DNA from: Lunularia cruciata
Lineage: Eukaryota > Streptophyta > Marchantiopsida > Lunulariales > Lunulariaceae
DNA: 64,000 nucleotides
Reading direction: 5' to 3'
Assembly (NCBI GenBank): GCA_948567375.1
Contig: OX419762.1
Location: 36,313,034 to 36,377,033 of the forward strand
Of the stretch, positions 15,504 through 24,680 are shown piece after piece; position 1 is the first letter of the stretch, and every line of letters begins with the position of its first letter. Both the position numbers and the translations under genes were made by a program. The notes beneath the pieces are model-generated. The model made no database searches. It saw only the letters and a program-made list of their open reading frames with translations, and was not told the origin of the DNA.

Positions 15504-15598
15504 GCCCGAATGCCGAGTAGCAATTGAACTCTTCATTTTGTAACGGCGGAGAACTGTATAGTTCTTTGGAGTGTTCAAGCTACTCTTGGTATTCGGGC
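15504..15598 (+). repeat. 95-nt imperfect foldback
   Basis: The left arm begins GCCCGAATGCC and continues GAGTAGC and TTGAAC. The right arm reads GTTCAA, GCTACTC, then GGTATTCGGGC. I count about 24 to 26 base pairs with two 2-nt bulges, enclosing a loop of about 40 nt that holds a further small hairpin (AGAAC...GTTCT). It could be a MITE-like foldback or a small-RNA precursor; nothing decides between them. It ends a few bases before a truncated LTR. Confidence 0.5.
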
Positions 15599-15604
15599 AT
15601 AAAA

Positions 15605-15844
15605 ATTTAGTTTCTAACAAGTTTAGTTTGCACGTCAAGTATGTGGTTTCTAGAAAGAATTTTTTTAATTAACTTTGTTCGCATTTTAGAAAAGTGACTG
15701 AATAAAATTTCTTGAGAAGTTTCTTGTATGTTATTTATACATACCAAAGTTGAAGTTCATGTTAGGTATTCGTAATTTTTTTTCATTTCCATGTAAAGGG
15801 AATTTTCATTTTCATATTTCTTTACTCGGATTTGGTTTTTTATA
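15605..15844 (+). mobile_element. LTR-A, 5' copy, truncated
   Basis: The last 240 bp or so of the LTR-A repeat, matching the 3' LTR at 22565-22977 from the GTTTGCACG..CAAG segment through ATACCAAAG and GTTAGGTATT to the terminal GGATTTGG. The first 170 bp are missing. The LTR end is TA instead of the expected CA, a C-to-T change. Confidence 0.75.
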
Positions 15845-15845
15845 T

Positions 15846-15857
15846 TGGAATCAAAAT
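15846..15857 (+). other. Degenerate primer-binding-site-like sequence
   Basis: TGGAATCAAAAT lies one base after the 5' LTR end. It matches the common plant initiator-Met tRNA primer site (TGGTATCAGAGC) at 8 of 12 positions, at the expected place. Suggestive only. Confidence 0.45.
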
Positions 15858-16171
15858 AAGAATGAGATGGATTGAATTTATGGATTACCAAATCTATTTC
15901 CATCAAACCAATGGGATTTTTGTGTCCATATATTATCTAAGTATCGTTTCACATAATTCATCAATTTGTACTTTGGACAAGATGTTGTATATATGATTAC
16001 CATATATGAAGAATCCTTGGTACCTTTGGTTATCAAGAATTGAAAACAGAATATTTATTATTTTTATGCATTAATAAATTAGATAGATTAGGAATGGTAT
16101 GATAGAATAATAACCTTGGCGGAAATACCTAATGTTATCTTTGTTATGCATCAATCGAGTATTTTACTCGA

Positions 16172-17040
16172 TTGTTGGATGACCAAGATCTTCGACGACA
16201 AGAGTTGGTGAAGAGAGTACCAATTCGAGAAGGAGAAGATCGGATAAGATTCTTTAAATCCAAGATATTTGAAAACAAGAATCTTTCGGGTGTAGTGAAG
16301 AATTTTATGTTTGATCGTGATTGTTATTTTGAAACTACCTGTCTACAAGACGAGCAAAAATAGATTCTCTTGACTTCTAGCCAATTGGATGGAGTAGCAA
16401 AGCTATGGTGTAAATTCAGAGTGGAGCAAATTGAATGACAAATTGTTATACCAATCTTGACAAGGGCAAAATTCAAGAATGCAATAATTAATCAGTTCGA
16501 AGTTAAAAATGTCACACTAGTTGCACGGGATAAGTTAGCAAAGTTGAAACAGATTGGTTATGTAAAAAATTACATCATGCAGTTTTAAAATACAATCATG
16601 CAAATTCCAGATACATTGAAAAGTGAAGTTTTGGGTCGCTTTGTGAGGGGTTTGAAAACAATAACCAAATTAGAGGTAACCATGCGAGAGCCACAACACT
16701 TGGAGGAAGCCATGCGGTTGGCCAAACATTTTGATTCATTGGTGGCAACAACTTGAACTAGGTCTCGACCTCAACCTCCACAGAACCTACCAATACACTA
16801 CACACAAGTGGAAGAGCCAACACCAATGGAGATTGATGCCATTCAACGAAGACCACTCAACACAATAGATAGAGAGAAACTATGACAAAATGGTGGTTGT
16901 TTTTATTGTCGCCAATTGGAGCATCGCATTGCTGAATGTCCACTCAAGAATGGATGACCTCGATAAGTTGCCCAAGTGGAGATTGTGGAGTGGAATGATT
17001 AGGGTAACGAGGAATCCCAGTAGTAGATTTTGAGCCGCAT
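16172..17040 (+). pseudogene. gag relic of the LTR-A chromovirus
   Basis: Structural capsid gene, broken. An open stretch at 16172-16363 is followed, after stops, by a gag-domain segment (KLAKLKQIG, GRFVRGLKT, TKLEVTMREP) at about 16530-16700. A zinc knuckle follows, CFYCRQLEHRIAEC, at about 16900-16940 (CX2CX4HX4C). At least six in-frame stops occur; several are TGA where CGA or TGG is expected. The 5' start of gag is not clear. Confidence 0.7.
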
Positions 17041-17067
17041 ATTGGGAACTTGATTAGTTTCAATGTG

Positions 17068-17420
17068 ATTGAAGGCTAGACTTATGCAAGTTTGCTTCAC
17101 TTGCAAGGTACAATATCTAATGGGGGTTGTAGGATTTTAGTTGATTCTGGAAATTCAGAAAATTGCATATCTATACAAGTAGCAAAGGAATTAGGTCTTC
17201 CTATCAAGCCAGTGATTGGAAGTAGTTTGATGATGACGGATGATAGAAAGTGTTCTGCATTCCGCACTTCGCATCCTATTACCTTCAATATTGTGAAGGA
17301 GTATTTGGAATGTATGAGGTTTGTAGTGACATCCCTACACTATGATATCATTCTGGGTCTACCTTGACGTGAATATCATAAGGTTCAATTTGATTGGACC
17401 CAACGCCAAATTCAAGTATA
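17068..17420 (+). pseudogene. Retropepsin-like protease of the LTR-A chromovirus
   Basis: Aspartic protease domain of gypsy pol. The open stretch 17092-17364 contains the active-site motif ILVDSGNSENCIS (Asp-Ser-Gly), a hydrophobic segment KELGLPI, and the typical end HYDIILGLP, after which a TGA stands where the usual W of a DWL-like motif or an Arg would be. The catalytic Asp is intact but the polyprotein is not. Confidence 0.75.
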
Positions 17421-17737
17421 ATACCAAGGTAGGAATTCTCGATTAGGTTGTCTGGCACCTCTGAGTAAGACACCTAAGAATAATCAATCCCAAGATAGGA
17501 AGTTTGTCGAGAAGGTAGCCATAGAGCGAACCTGGAAGGAAGCTGAGTCCCAAGATTGGAAGTTTGCCTAGAAGCAACCAAGGAGCAAGCTTGGAAGAGA
17601 TGAATCCCTAGAAAGGAAGTTTGTTAGTAAAGCAGCCATAGAGCAAGCTTTGGAGGAAGATAAAATCCGTATTTGCGATGTGGATCAAGTAGATTGCACA
17701 AGAACAATCTGCGGAGGGCCTAGAGCCTCATCAAGCA

Positions 17738-19190
17738 ATGGTTGATCGGATAGTTAAGGAGTTTGCGGACGTGTTTCCAGATGATTTGCCAAAGGGATTA
17801 CACTCTGATCAAGATATGCCCTTCAAGATTGAGTTATTACCAAGGAGTACTCCAGTGAGTAGACCAATCTATTGGCTCTCACCAAAGGAGTTGGAGGAAT
17901 TGCAAACAACACTTATAGAGTTATTAGAGAAGGACTTCATATGACATAGTACCTCTCCTTGGGGAGCACTTGTACTATTTGTTCCAAAGAAGGATGGAGG
18001 ACTTTGTTTCTATATTGATTATTGTGGGCTCAATAAACAAACCGTGAAGAATGTATATCCTTTGCCTCGAATCAATGACTTGCTTGATCAACTAAGTGTA
18101 GCACGCTACTTTTCCAAGTTGGATCTTCGTAACGGCTATTGGCAAATTTTGATTGATAGAGAGGATGTGCAAAAGACTACCTTTCGCACAAGGTATGGGC
18201 ATTTCAAGTGGAGAGTTCTACCTTTCGGACTCACTTATGCTCCAACAGTCTTCATGGATCAAATGCATCGGGTGTTGGATGGACTATTGGATTGGTCCGT
18301 GGTGGTGTTCTTGGATGATATCTTAATCTATAGCAAGACAGAGGTAGAACACGTGAATCATGTGCGAGAAGTCCTAAGACGACTACGACAATGAGAATTT
18401 TATTGTAAGAAGTCAAAGTGTGCCTTTTGGCAAAAGAAGGTTACCTTCTTGGGGCATAAGATCTCCTCAGAGAGGATCAAGATGGAAGAAGAGAAGATCA
18501 AAGCCATGATTGATTGGCCTACACCAAAGGATGCTACAGAAGTACGGGCATTCAATGGATTGGCCAGCTTTTACCGACGGTTCATCCACTATTATGCTCA
18601 TGTGACTACACCATTGATTGACCTCTTAGGAAAGAACTTGAGCTTTCAATAGACCACCAAGCATGAAGAAGCATTCCAGAAGTTAAAGCATATGGTGTCT
18701 TCAAGATCCATTCTTCAACCATATGATCATCAACTATCTTGTGTGGTTGATTTTGATGCTTCTAACTTTGCAATTGGAGCTATCTTGCAACAAGAATTCC
18801 CAGATGGACTACATCCCATTGACTTTGTGTCTTGCCAACTAAATATAGCTAAAAGAAATTATTATGCTTGAGATCGGGAACAACTTGCAATGGTCTATGC
18901 CACCAAGGTATGGAGGCATTATCTCTTGGGGAAATAAGTGATCATGCAAACTGATCACAAGCCATTGTTATAGACCTTACACTTTGAACACATGAAAAGT
19001 CGACATCATCAATGGGAAGAGCAACTCTAATTGAATGACATCAAACTTGAGTACAAACCAAGTCGGTTCCAAGTCATCATTGATGCTCTATCACAACGAC
19101 CTGATTTGAAGGCTCTTCCTCTCATCACGGCAGCAATTACGACGGTGTCAATTGACCCCAAGGTCCGTAATAGGTTTTGATCAACTCTAC
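17738..19190 (+). pseudogene. Reverse transcriptase and RNase H of the LTR-A chromovirus
   Basis: A clear gypsy [81 protein letters not shown] and the catalytic box [13 protein letters not shown] (about 18300-18340), which is intact. The thumb or connection follows at 18449-18652 (FLGHKISS, FYRRFIHYYA). RNase H follows at about 18690-19100 (CVVDFDASNFAIGAIL, with catalytic Asp; then TDHKPLL). Stops at 17942, 18392, 18650 and several in RNase H interrupt it. Many are TGA or TAG that a single C-to-T or G-to-A change would explain. Confidence 0.85.
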
Positions 19191-19390
19191 AACAAGATCC
19201 CTTCTTCCAAATGGTACATGGTTGTGTGACAACATGCGACAAGGAGTACAACACCTTCTCTTTCAAGGAAGGCATTCTATTCCATGCGGACCAGATTTAT
19301 ATTCCAACCAAAGGTGATCTTCAACTTGTGTGCCTTCAAGAAGCCCATGATTTACCAATAGCTGGTCACATGGGAGTGGACAAGACCTTA

Positions 19391-20570
19391 GGCACTGTTA
19401 AAGACCGAATCCAAGGAGAGAAATAAGAGAATGGAAACTCACATTGGGACACTTGAATAAGGGAAAACTCCAAATGCCTAGCATGAGCTTTGGCTTTGGT
19501 ATTATAGGTAGCATACAAGGCCCTTGAGAAGCTTCTTAAGAAGCTTCCTCAAGCCACTTTCTTAGAGTGCAAGCCAAGTTAACTAGGAAGTTTCTCAAGA
19601 AGCTTCCTTCTAGAAGCCGCCTACTTGGTGTAATACTCCGAGGACAAGAGAAGAGAGAAAACACAGATTGCACACTCAAACATCGATGCCCCAAGGGAGC
19701 ACCTTCTCTTTATTATATAGACAAAGAGGATCTCCTCCAAGGAAGCTCCACCATAGGATTAGGGACACAGATAGGTGACATGTCAGAAAGCTCCACCCTT
19801 GGATTACTGACTTGGATGGGTGACCTGTCTGGTCTAGGTCCTATCTGGTTGGTCAAACGAGCTTTGACCGGAGGGAATCTTTTAGGGAATCTTGTAGGAA
19901 TCTCAGAATCACATGAGTAAGGTACCGTTGGAAAGCTCTCGACGAGACAAACCAGGAGGGAGGGAAGGCTAGCCTTTCCTTTGTCGGGGGGGGGGGGGAA
20001 TCTGCACATTTTCAAGGCCTAATTCATCCGTTTAGGCCTCCGAAATTGCCTTCAAAGATTTCAAGCATATTTCGGTTCCTACTCTATTAGTAGAAGTCCC
20101 CTTTTGGTGATACCTCTTTCTGATCTATTTAGTCCATCATGTGTAACATCCTTCCAGATGTTACCAAACTAATTCTCACCTTTAAATCATATGTCTAGCT
20201 ATTGGTTCTAAGGTTCTCAAGTCTATTTCGGTTTCTGCCCTATTAGTAGAAGTACTCTTTTGGTGATACTTCTATCTGATCTATTTTGACCATCATGTAT
20301 AACATCATTCTAGATGTTACCAAACCAAATTTCACATCTAGATCATATGGCTAACCCTTGGTATTTCACTTGGTGTGCAAGCTAAGCTAGTTGGAAGCTT
20401 CTAGAAGCTTTCTTCTAGAAGCTACTTACTTGAAGTGCAAGCTAAGCTAGCTGGGAAGCTTTCCAAGAAGCTTCCTAGATACTTTCGGAATATTCTAGGC
20501 TATTTTGTCTTATGTGCTACTTTGTAAGCCCGACTAACTTTGTTGCTAAACTCCATATTGTTACAAACAC
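19391..20570 (-). mobile_element. Solo LTR-A, reversed, inside the integrase
   Basis: Reverse-complement copy of LTR-A occupying 19396-20565. Read on the plus strand it starts TGTTAAAGACC (LTR end) and finishes TATTGTTACA (LTR start TGTAACAATATGGAG reversed). Without its own insert it is about 430 bp, close to the 413 bp of the 3' LTR. Flanking pentamers are GGCAC (19391-19395) and AACAC (20566-20570), matching at 3 of 5 positions. The host integrase reading continues across with the insert and one flank removed, so this is the true insertion site and the duplication has decayed. Confidence 0.8.
19624..20373 (+). mobile_element. Solo LTR-B copy inside the solo LTR-A
   Basis: A complete 740-bp LTR-B at 19629-20368, starting TGTAATACTCC and ending GGTATTTCA (one change from GTATTACA). 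A perfect 5-bp target duplication, CTTGG, is at 19624-19628 and 20369-20373. A G-run of more than ten bases starts near 19986, and two terminal units of about 160 bp are present. It is inserted in the reversed LTR-A, so it is the youngest layer here. Confidence 0.9.
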
Positions 20571-21368
20571 CCTCCAATGCCAATGGTGGTGGCCCAACAT
20601 GACATGAGATGTTCGGGACTTTGTTGTATCGTGTGAGAGTTGTCAACGTAACAAGGCCAATAACCAGAAGACGAGTGGACTCCTTCAGCCACTTCCCATT
20701 CCAACTACTAGTTGGGAACATGTGAGCTTAGATCTCATCACCTCCTTACCCAAGACACAACAAGGTCACACAACAATTGTGGTGTTTGTGGATAAGCTTA
20801 GTAAGCAAATCTATTTGGCACCAATGGTTGATACTGTGGATGCTCCAACCTTGGCGCAACTCTACTTTGATAATATCTTCAAACATCATAGGATGTCATG
20901 TGTACTCATCTTTGACAATGATCCTCGCTTCACTGGAAAGTTTTGGCAAACACTCTTCCAGCTAATTGGCACCAAGCTTGCCTTGTCCATAGCCTATCAT
21001 CCTCAAACTGATGGACAAATTGAACATGCAAATTGCACCTTGGAAGATATGCTTCGTGCCTTCATCAACATTCACCATACCAATTGGGATCAATGTCTTG
21101 CAGTTGCGGAGTTTGCATACAATAATTCTAAACAAGCAAGCATCGGATTCTCTCCTTTCTTTCTCAATTTTGGCCAAGATCAACTTGTCCCAGATTCTCT
21201 TCTTGCTCCTCCTCCGTCTCAAGTCCCCCATACTTCAACCTTCTTGAACACCATCTTTGAATCTCTCCAACAAGCCAAATCTCACCTCCTTGTTACTCAG
21301 AATCATCAAAAACAATGTGCGGACCATCATCATCGTGATCTCACCTTTGAAGTTGGTGATAAAGTTAT

Positions 21369-22116
21369 ATTATTGTAATACTAAGAGCTAGCCATATGAT
21401 CTAGATGTGAAATTTGGTTTGGTAACATCTAGAATGATGTTATACATGATGGTCAAAATAGATAAGATAGAAGTATCACCAAAAGAGTACTTCTACTAAT
21501 AGGGCAGAAACCAAAATAGACTTGAAAATCTTAGAACCAATAACTAGACATATGATTTAAAGGTGATAATTGGTTTGGTAACATCTGGAAGGATGTTACA
21601 CATAATGGACTAAACAGATCAGAAAGAAGTATCACCAAAAGGGGACTTCTACTAATAGAGTAGGAACCAAAATATGCCTGAAATCTTTGAAGGTAATTTT
21701 GGAGGCCTAAACGGATGAATTAGGCCTTGAAAATGTGCACATCCTCCCCCAATGAAGGAGCGGCTGGCTTTCCCTCCCCTCTGCTTTGTCTCGTCGAGAG
21801 CTTTCCAATGGTACCTTACTCACGTGATTTTGAGATTCATACATGAAGATTCCCTAAAAGATTCCCTCTGGTCAAAGCTTGTTTGACCAACCAAATAGGA
21901 CCTAGACCAGACATGTCACCCATCCAAGTAAGTAATCCAAGGGTGGAGATTGCTGACATGTCACCTATCTTTGTCCCTAATCCTATGGTGGAGCTTCCTT
22001 GGAGGAGATCCTGTGTGTCTATATAATAAAGAGAAGGTGCTCTCTTGGGGCATCGATTGTTTGAGTGTGCAATCTGTGTTTTTTCTCTTCTCTTGTCCTC
22101 AGAGTATTACAGTTAT
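21369..22116 (-). mobile_element. Solo LTR-B, reversed, in the integrase C-terminus
   Basis: Reverse-complement LTR-B at 21374-22111 (738 bp), beginning TGTAATACTAAG and ending GAGTATTACA on the plus strand. Flanks are ATTAT (21369-21373) and GTTAT (22112-22116), 4 of 5 identical. Removing the LTR and one flank joins integrase GDKVIL to the following SSNLTLP in frame, which confirms a simple insertion. Its G-run is shortened to five C on the plus strand near 21746. Confidence 0.85.
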
Positions 22117-22564
22117 CCTCTAGTAATCTAACCCTCCCACTTGATACCCAAGTTGGTAAACTTGCCCCTAATTGGATAGGACCTTTTGATGTCACCCAAA
22201 TTGTCTCTCATGTTGCTTATCGACTTGCCTTACCGTGCCTTATGCGCATCCATCATGTCTTTCATGTTTCCAAGTTAAAACCCTTTGTTCCTAACCCCTC
22301 TAGTTTCTCTTCTCGAGTCCAACCTCCTCCTCCCCTATCCCTATCAATGATCATGAGGAGTATGAAGTTGATTGTATCCTTGCACGTTGCCACATCCAAC
22401 GAGGACGTCGCCAACATATGGAGTACAAGGTCCTTTGGAAAGGGTACCCCTTTCATGATGCCACATGGGAATCTCTTTCTCACCTCCAAAATGCATAAAT
22501 GGCCATCCAGGAGTTTGAAGCTTCAATGGCGACAAGGACGTCACCAACTAGCGGTGGGAGAATA
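22112..22564 (+). pseudogene. Integrase C-terminal domain and chromodomain
   Basis: After the reversed LTR-B the reading resumes with a GPY-type module: GKLAPNWIGPFDVTQIV, VAYRLALP and HHVFHVSKLKPF. Near 22330 the frame shifts. In the new frame 22355-22520 encodes a chromodomain with EYEVDCILA, MEYKVLWKGYP and DATWESLSHL, including the aromatic cage-type residues Y, W and W. A stop (TAA) follows LQNA. A chromodomain places the element in the chromovirus clade, whose chromodomains direct insertion to chromatin marks. Confidence 0.8.
22553..22564 (+). other. Polypurine tract
   Basis: GGTGGGAGAATA stands directly before the 3' LTR (TGTAAC at 22565), the normal plus-strand primer position of a gypsy element. 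Confidence 0.8.
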
Positions 22565-22654
22565 TGTAACAATATGGAGTTTAGCGACATAGTTAGTAAG
22601 GCTAACTAAATAGAGAATAAGCCAAATTAGCCTAGAATATTCCAAAAGTATCTA

Positions 22655-22830
22655 CGAAGCTTCCTGGGAAGCTTCCCGACTAGTTAACTTGCGCTCCAAG
22701 CAAGTAGCTTCTAGAAGGAAGTTTCTAGAAGTTTCTAATTAGCTTAGCTTGCACGCCAAGTAGACGTCTTCTAGAAGAAAACTTTATAGTTAAATTGGCT
22801 CGCACTCTAAGAAAGCAGCTCAAGGAAACT
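22655..22830 (+). promoter_or_regulatory. Heat-shock-element-like arrays in LTR-A U3
   Basis: Inverted GAA/TTC pentamers typical of heat shock factor sites recur here. TTCTAGAAGTTTC at 22723-22735 fits TTCnnGAAnnTTC exactly. GAAGCTTCCTGGGAAGCTTC lies near 22656, CTTCTAGAAGG near 22708, CTTCTAGAAG near 22770 and CTTGAGAAG near 22830. They lie 30-210 bp upstream of the TATA box. The reversed solo LTR-A has comparable clusters. The binding factor and heat response are inferred from the motif only. Confidence 0.5.
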
Positions 22831-22865
22831 TCTTGAGAAGTTTATCAAGGGCCTTGTATACTACC

Positions 22866-22873
22866 TATAAATA
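22866..22873 (+). promoter_or_regulatory. TATA box of LTR-A
   Basis: TATAAATA, in the context ACCTATAAATACC, about 110 bp before the LTR end. It is conserved in the reversed solo copy (as GGTATTATAGG, degraded) and in the truncated 5' LTR (TTATTTATACATACC). Confidence 0.65.
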
Positions 22874-22977
22874 CCAAAGCCAAAATTCATGCTAGGTATT
22901 TGGAGTTTTTTCTCATTCAAGTGTCCCAATGTGAGCTTCCATTCTCCTATTTATCTTCTCGGATTTGGTCTTTTACA

Positions 22978-24389
22978 CAAGATGTAAAAGTGTAATATTA
23001 CTTTTGTTGATAATACTAGATTTCTCATGTGAAAAATATGTTTTTATTGTTTCTCATATATATATTTGGAGAATATATATCTAATATACAACAAACAATT
23101 TGGAAGACCGGAAAAGTAACTTAGCAATCAAAATTGTGCCTCGTACATCTTAGTATTAACTATCAATTTCATTTCATTATTCAGATTCTAATATTTCAAG
23201 GAAATTATTCTAACGATATGTCTCTCTCGCGCGTCCTAGAAGCAAAAGAAACCGGCCGCCTTAAGTTGATTGTTAAAATAAGGCTCCATTTCTAGTTTGG
23301 TTGTCACTTAATCTAGATGATCTGTTCTTAGGTTTATTTTCCAAATTTATAACTCATGTAAATCTATCTGCTGTTGATCTTCTACACACATTCGACCACC
23401 CATCTTAAGGTTAGGATAGTAGCTCAAGATCATGTTTTAAATTTGCTTATCTTAGAACATTAGTTTTCTTTTCCATGGGCAGCCTTTTAGTTCCTGAATG
23501 TAGGTTTAGAGATACCTATGTTGCTTTCTCGCTTGTTGCATGTACTAAGAAAGTTAAATATTCATTTTACTCTAAAATTCTCATCATGTAGATTCAAATT
23601 GATATTACATGGTTATAAAGAGTCCGTTTATTATTAAGAAAAATGTTAATCCTCACTCTACATATGCCCTCTAAAGTTAAAGCTTTACCGTTTTTTAAAC
23701 ATTTAAGTTGAAACCTCTTATGAAGTTTTATATTTTTTAATTAATAGTAAAAACAAGTAATGTCACTTGATTTTTCTTTGAAGCCATTCTGGACATGTGG
23801 TACCTCTTGGACTTGACTATGCATGATAAATGTATTTAAAAATATACACACTAAAAATGAGCTCTTACGGGTGATTCTGGGTTTTCTTATATCTTGATTT
23901 GCTTTTGTAACATATATTTATTGTTTATTCCAGTGTACGTTTATCTGCGAGAAACATTCTGAATTACCACATGATTATCTCAGATTATATTTAGTGTTGA
24001 GTGCTCTAAGAGGAAGGTGCACAATTGAGGAGCATTCTTGACGTTTCCTATTCAGAACCTTACAAGTTACCTTATAATAGTTATTGATAATGTTTTCCAT
24101 GTAAATCTACCTTCAAAATATAGAATGATGTTAATTTCCTCCTTGCCCCCCTATTTTACTTCCCTACTTTTCTACTTGTATAAGATATAATTTTACCTGC
24201 AGTCCTCAATCTCGAAAGGTGAGGCACTTAAATGCCTGTTTTAGCTTTATCCACTTACAAAGCTCAAGGAAAATCAAATATTTAATGCAAAATCAGAAAA
24301 AGCTCTCATTTCCAGTGTTTCAGGCTGTATCCTCCAATATGTTTAATGATATGTCTTTGTGCTATAATAATTGTCCTTTCAACTCCCCT
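22978..24389. other. Intergenic, no gene recognised
   Basis: AT-rich sequence between the chromovirus and a small repeat. No open reading frame of note, transposon end or RNA gene could be supported. Confidence 0.4.
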
Positions 24390-24439
24390 CGCGCACGTCC
24401 TTCCCAAGTCACATCGCGCACGTCCTTCACAAGTCACAG
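24390..24439 (+). repeat. Two tandem copies of a 25-bp unit
   Basis: The unit starts CGCGCACGTCCTTC and occurs at 24390-24414 and 24415-24439 with two differences. It is GC-rich inside AT-rich surroundings, and each copy contains a CACGT core. Confidence 0.8.
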
Positions 24440-24473
24440 GGAAGACGTCGGCACCTTAACTTCGGTACCCTAA

Positions 24474-24680
24474 CTACATCCACAATCCAAATATAACCAA
24501 CAGTGCGACAAAGACGTTTCTCATACCGCTGTTCATGATGTGCTGGTTTCTCCAGCCACCGAAATGGGTCGCTCTCCAGAATTGGACCTGCTCCACGTTA
24601 TCGACGTCGGCATTGACCTGTCCGTGACTTTCGAAGTTTCGACGGGCCGATGCGATCTTCTCAAGGGCGTCGCTTAACAA
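24474..24680 (-). CDS. Small ORF with possible C-terminal membrane segment
   Basis: A 68-codon minus-strand ORF (it begins TTG or needs an upstream exon). The first half is polar (ALEKIASARRNFESHG) and the end is a hydrophobic stretch, MRNVFVALLVIFGLWM, that could be a single tail anchor, followed immediately by a stop. Its base composition is richer in GC than the flanks, and CpG-rich sequence lies upstream on the same strand, as expected for the 3' exon or body of a small plant gene. I do not recognise the family. It could equally be a chance ORF. Confidence 0.3.
   Translation of the reverse strand: MLSDALEKIASARRNFESHGQVNADVDNVEQVQFWRATHFGGWRNQHIMNSGMRNVFVALLVIFGLWM

Larger units (their letters stand above)
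19211..21378 (+). pseudogene. Integrase of the LTR-A chromovirus, split by nested LTRs
   Basis: Integrase in two blocks. The zinc-binding HHCC domain has its His pair at 19340-19390 (HDLPIAGHMGVDKTLGT) and its Cys pair (SCESCQRNK) at about 20640, because an LTR-A with an LTR-B inside it was inserted between them. The catalytic core is open at 20722-21376. SLDLITSLP holds the first Asp, FDNDPRFTGKFW the second, and AYHPQTDGQIEHAN the final Glu, so the D-D-E triad is intact. The core ends at GDKVIL, where a reversed LTR-B interrupts the GPY-type C-terminal domain. Confidence 0.85.
15605..22977 (+). mobile_element. Ty3/gypsy chromovirus, LTR-A family, nested and decayed
   Basis: A near full-length gypsy element: truncated 5' LTR, primer-binding-like site, gag with zinc knuckle, protease, reverse transcriptase, RNase H, integrase, C-terminal chromodomain, polypurine tract and 3' LTR (413 bp). 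The coding region holds more than ten stops and some frameshifts. Three later LTR insertions are present: a reversed solo LTR-A at 19396-20565, an LTR-B inside that at 19629-20368, and a reversed LTR-B at 21374-22111. Without these the element is about 5.5 kb, normal for a plant chromovirus. The target duplication cannot be checked because the 5' end is lost. Confidence 0.85.
22565..22977 (+). mobile_element. LTR-A, 3' copy
   Basis: A 413-bp LTR from TGTAACAATATGG to GGTCTTTTACA. The U3 part is packed with alternating GAA/TTC palindromes (AAGCTTCC, CTTCTAGAAG, TTTCTAGAAG, CTTGAGAAG). A TATA box follows at 22866-22873. The reversed solo copy and the truncated 5' LTR confirm both borders. Confidence 0.85.
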
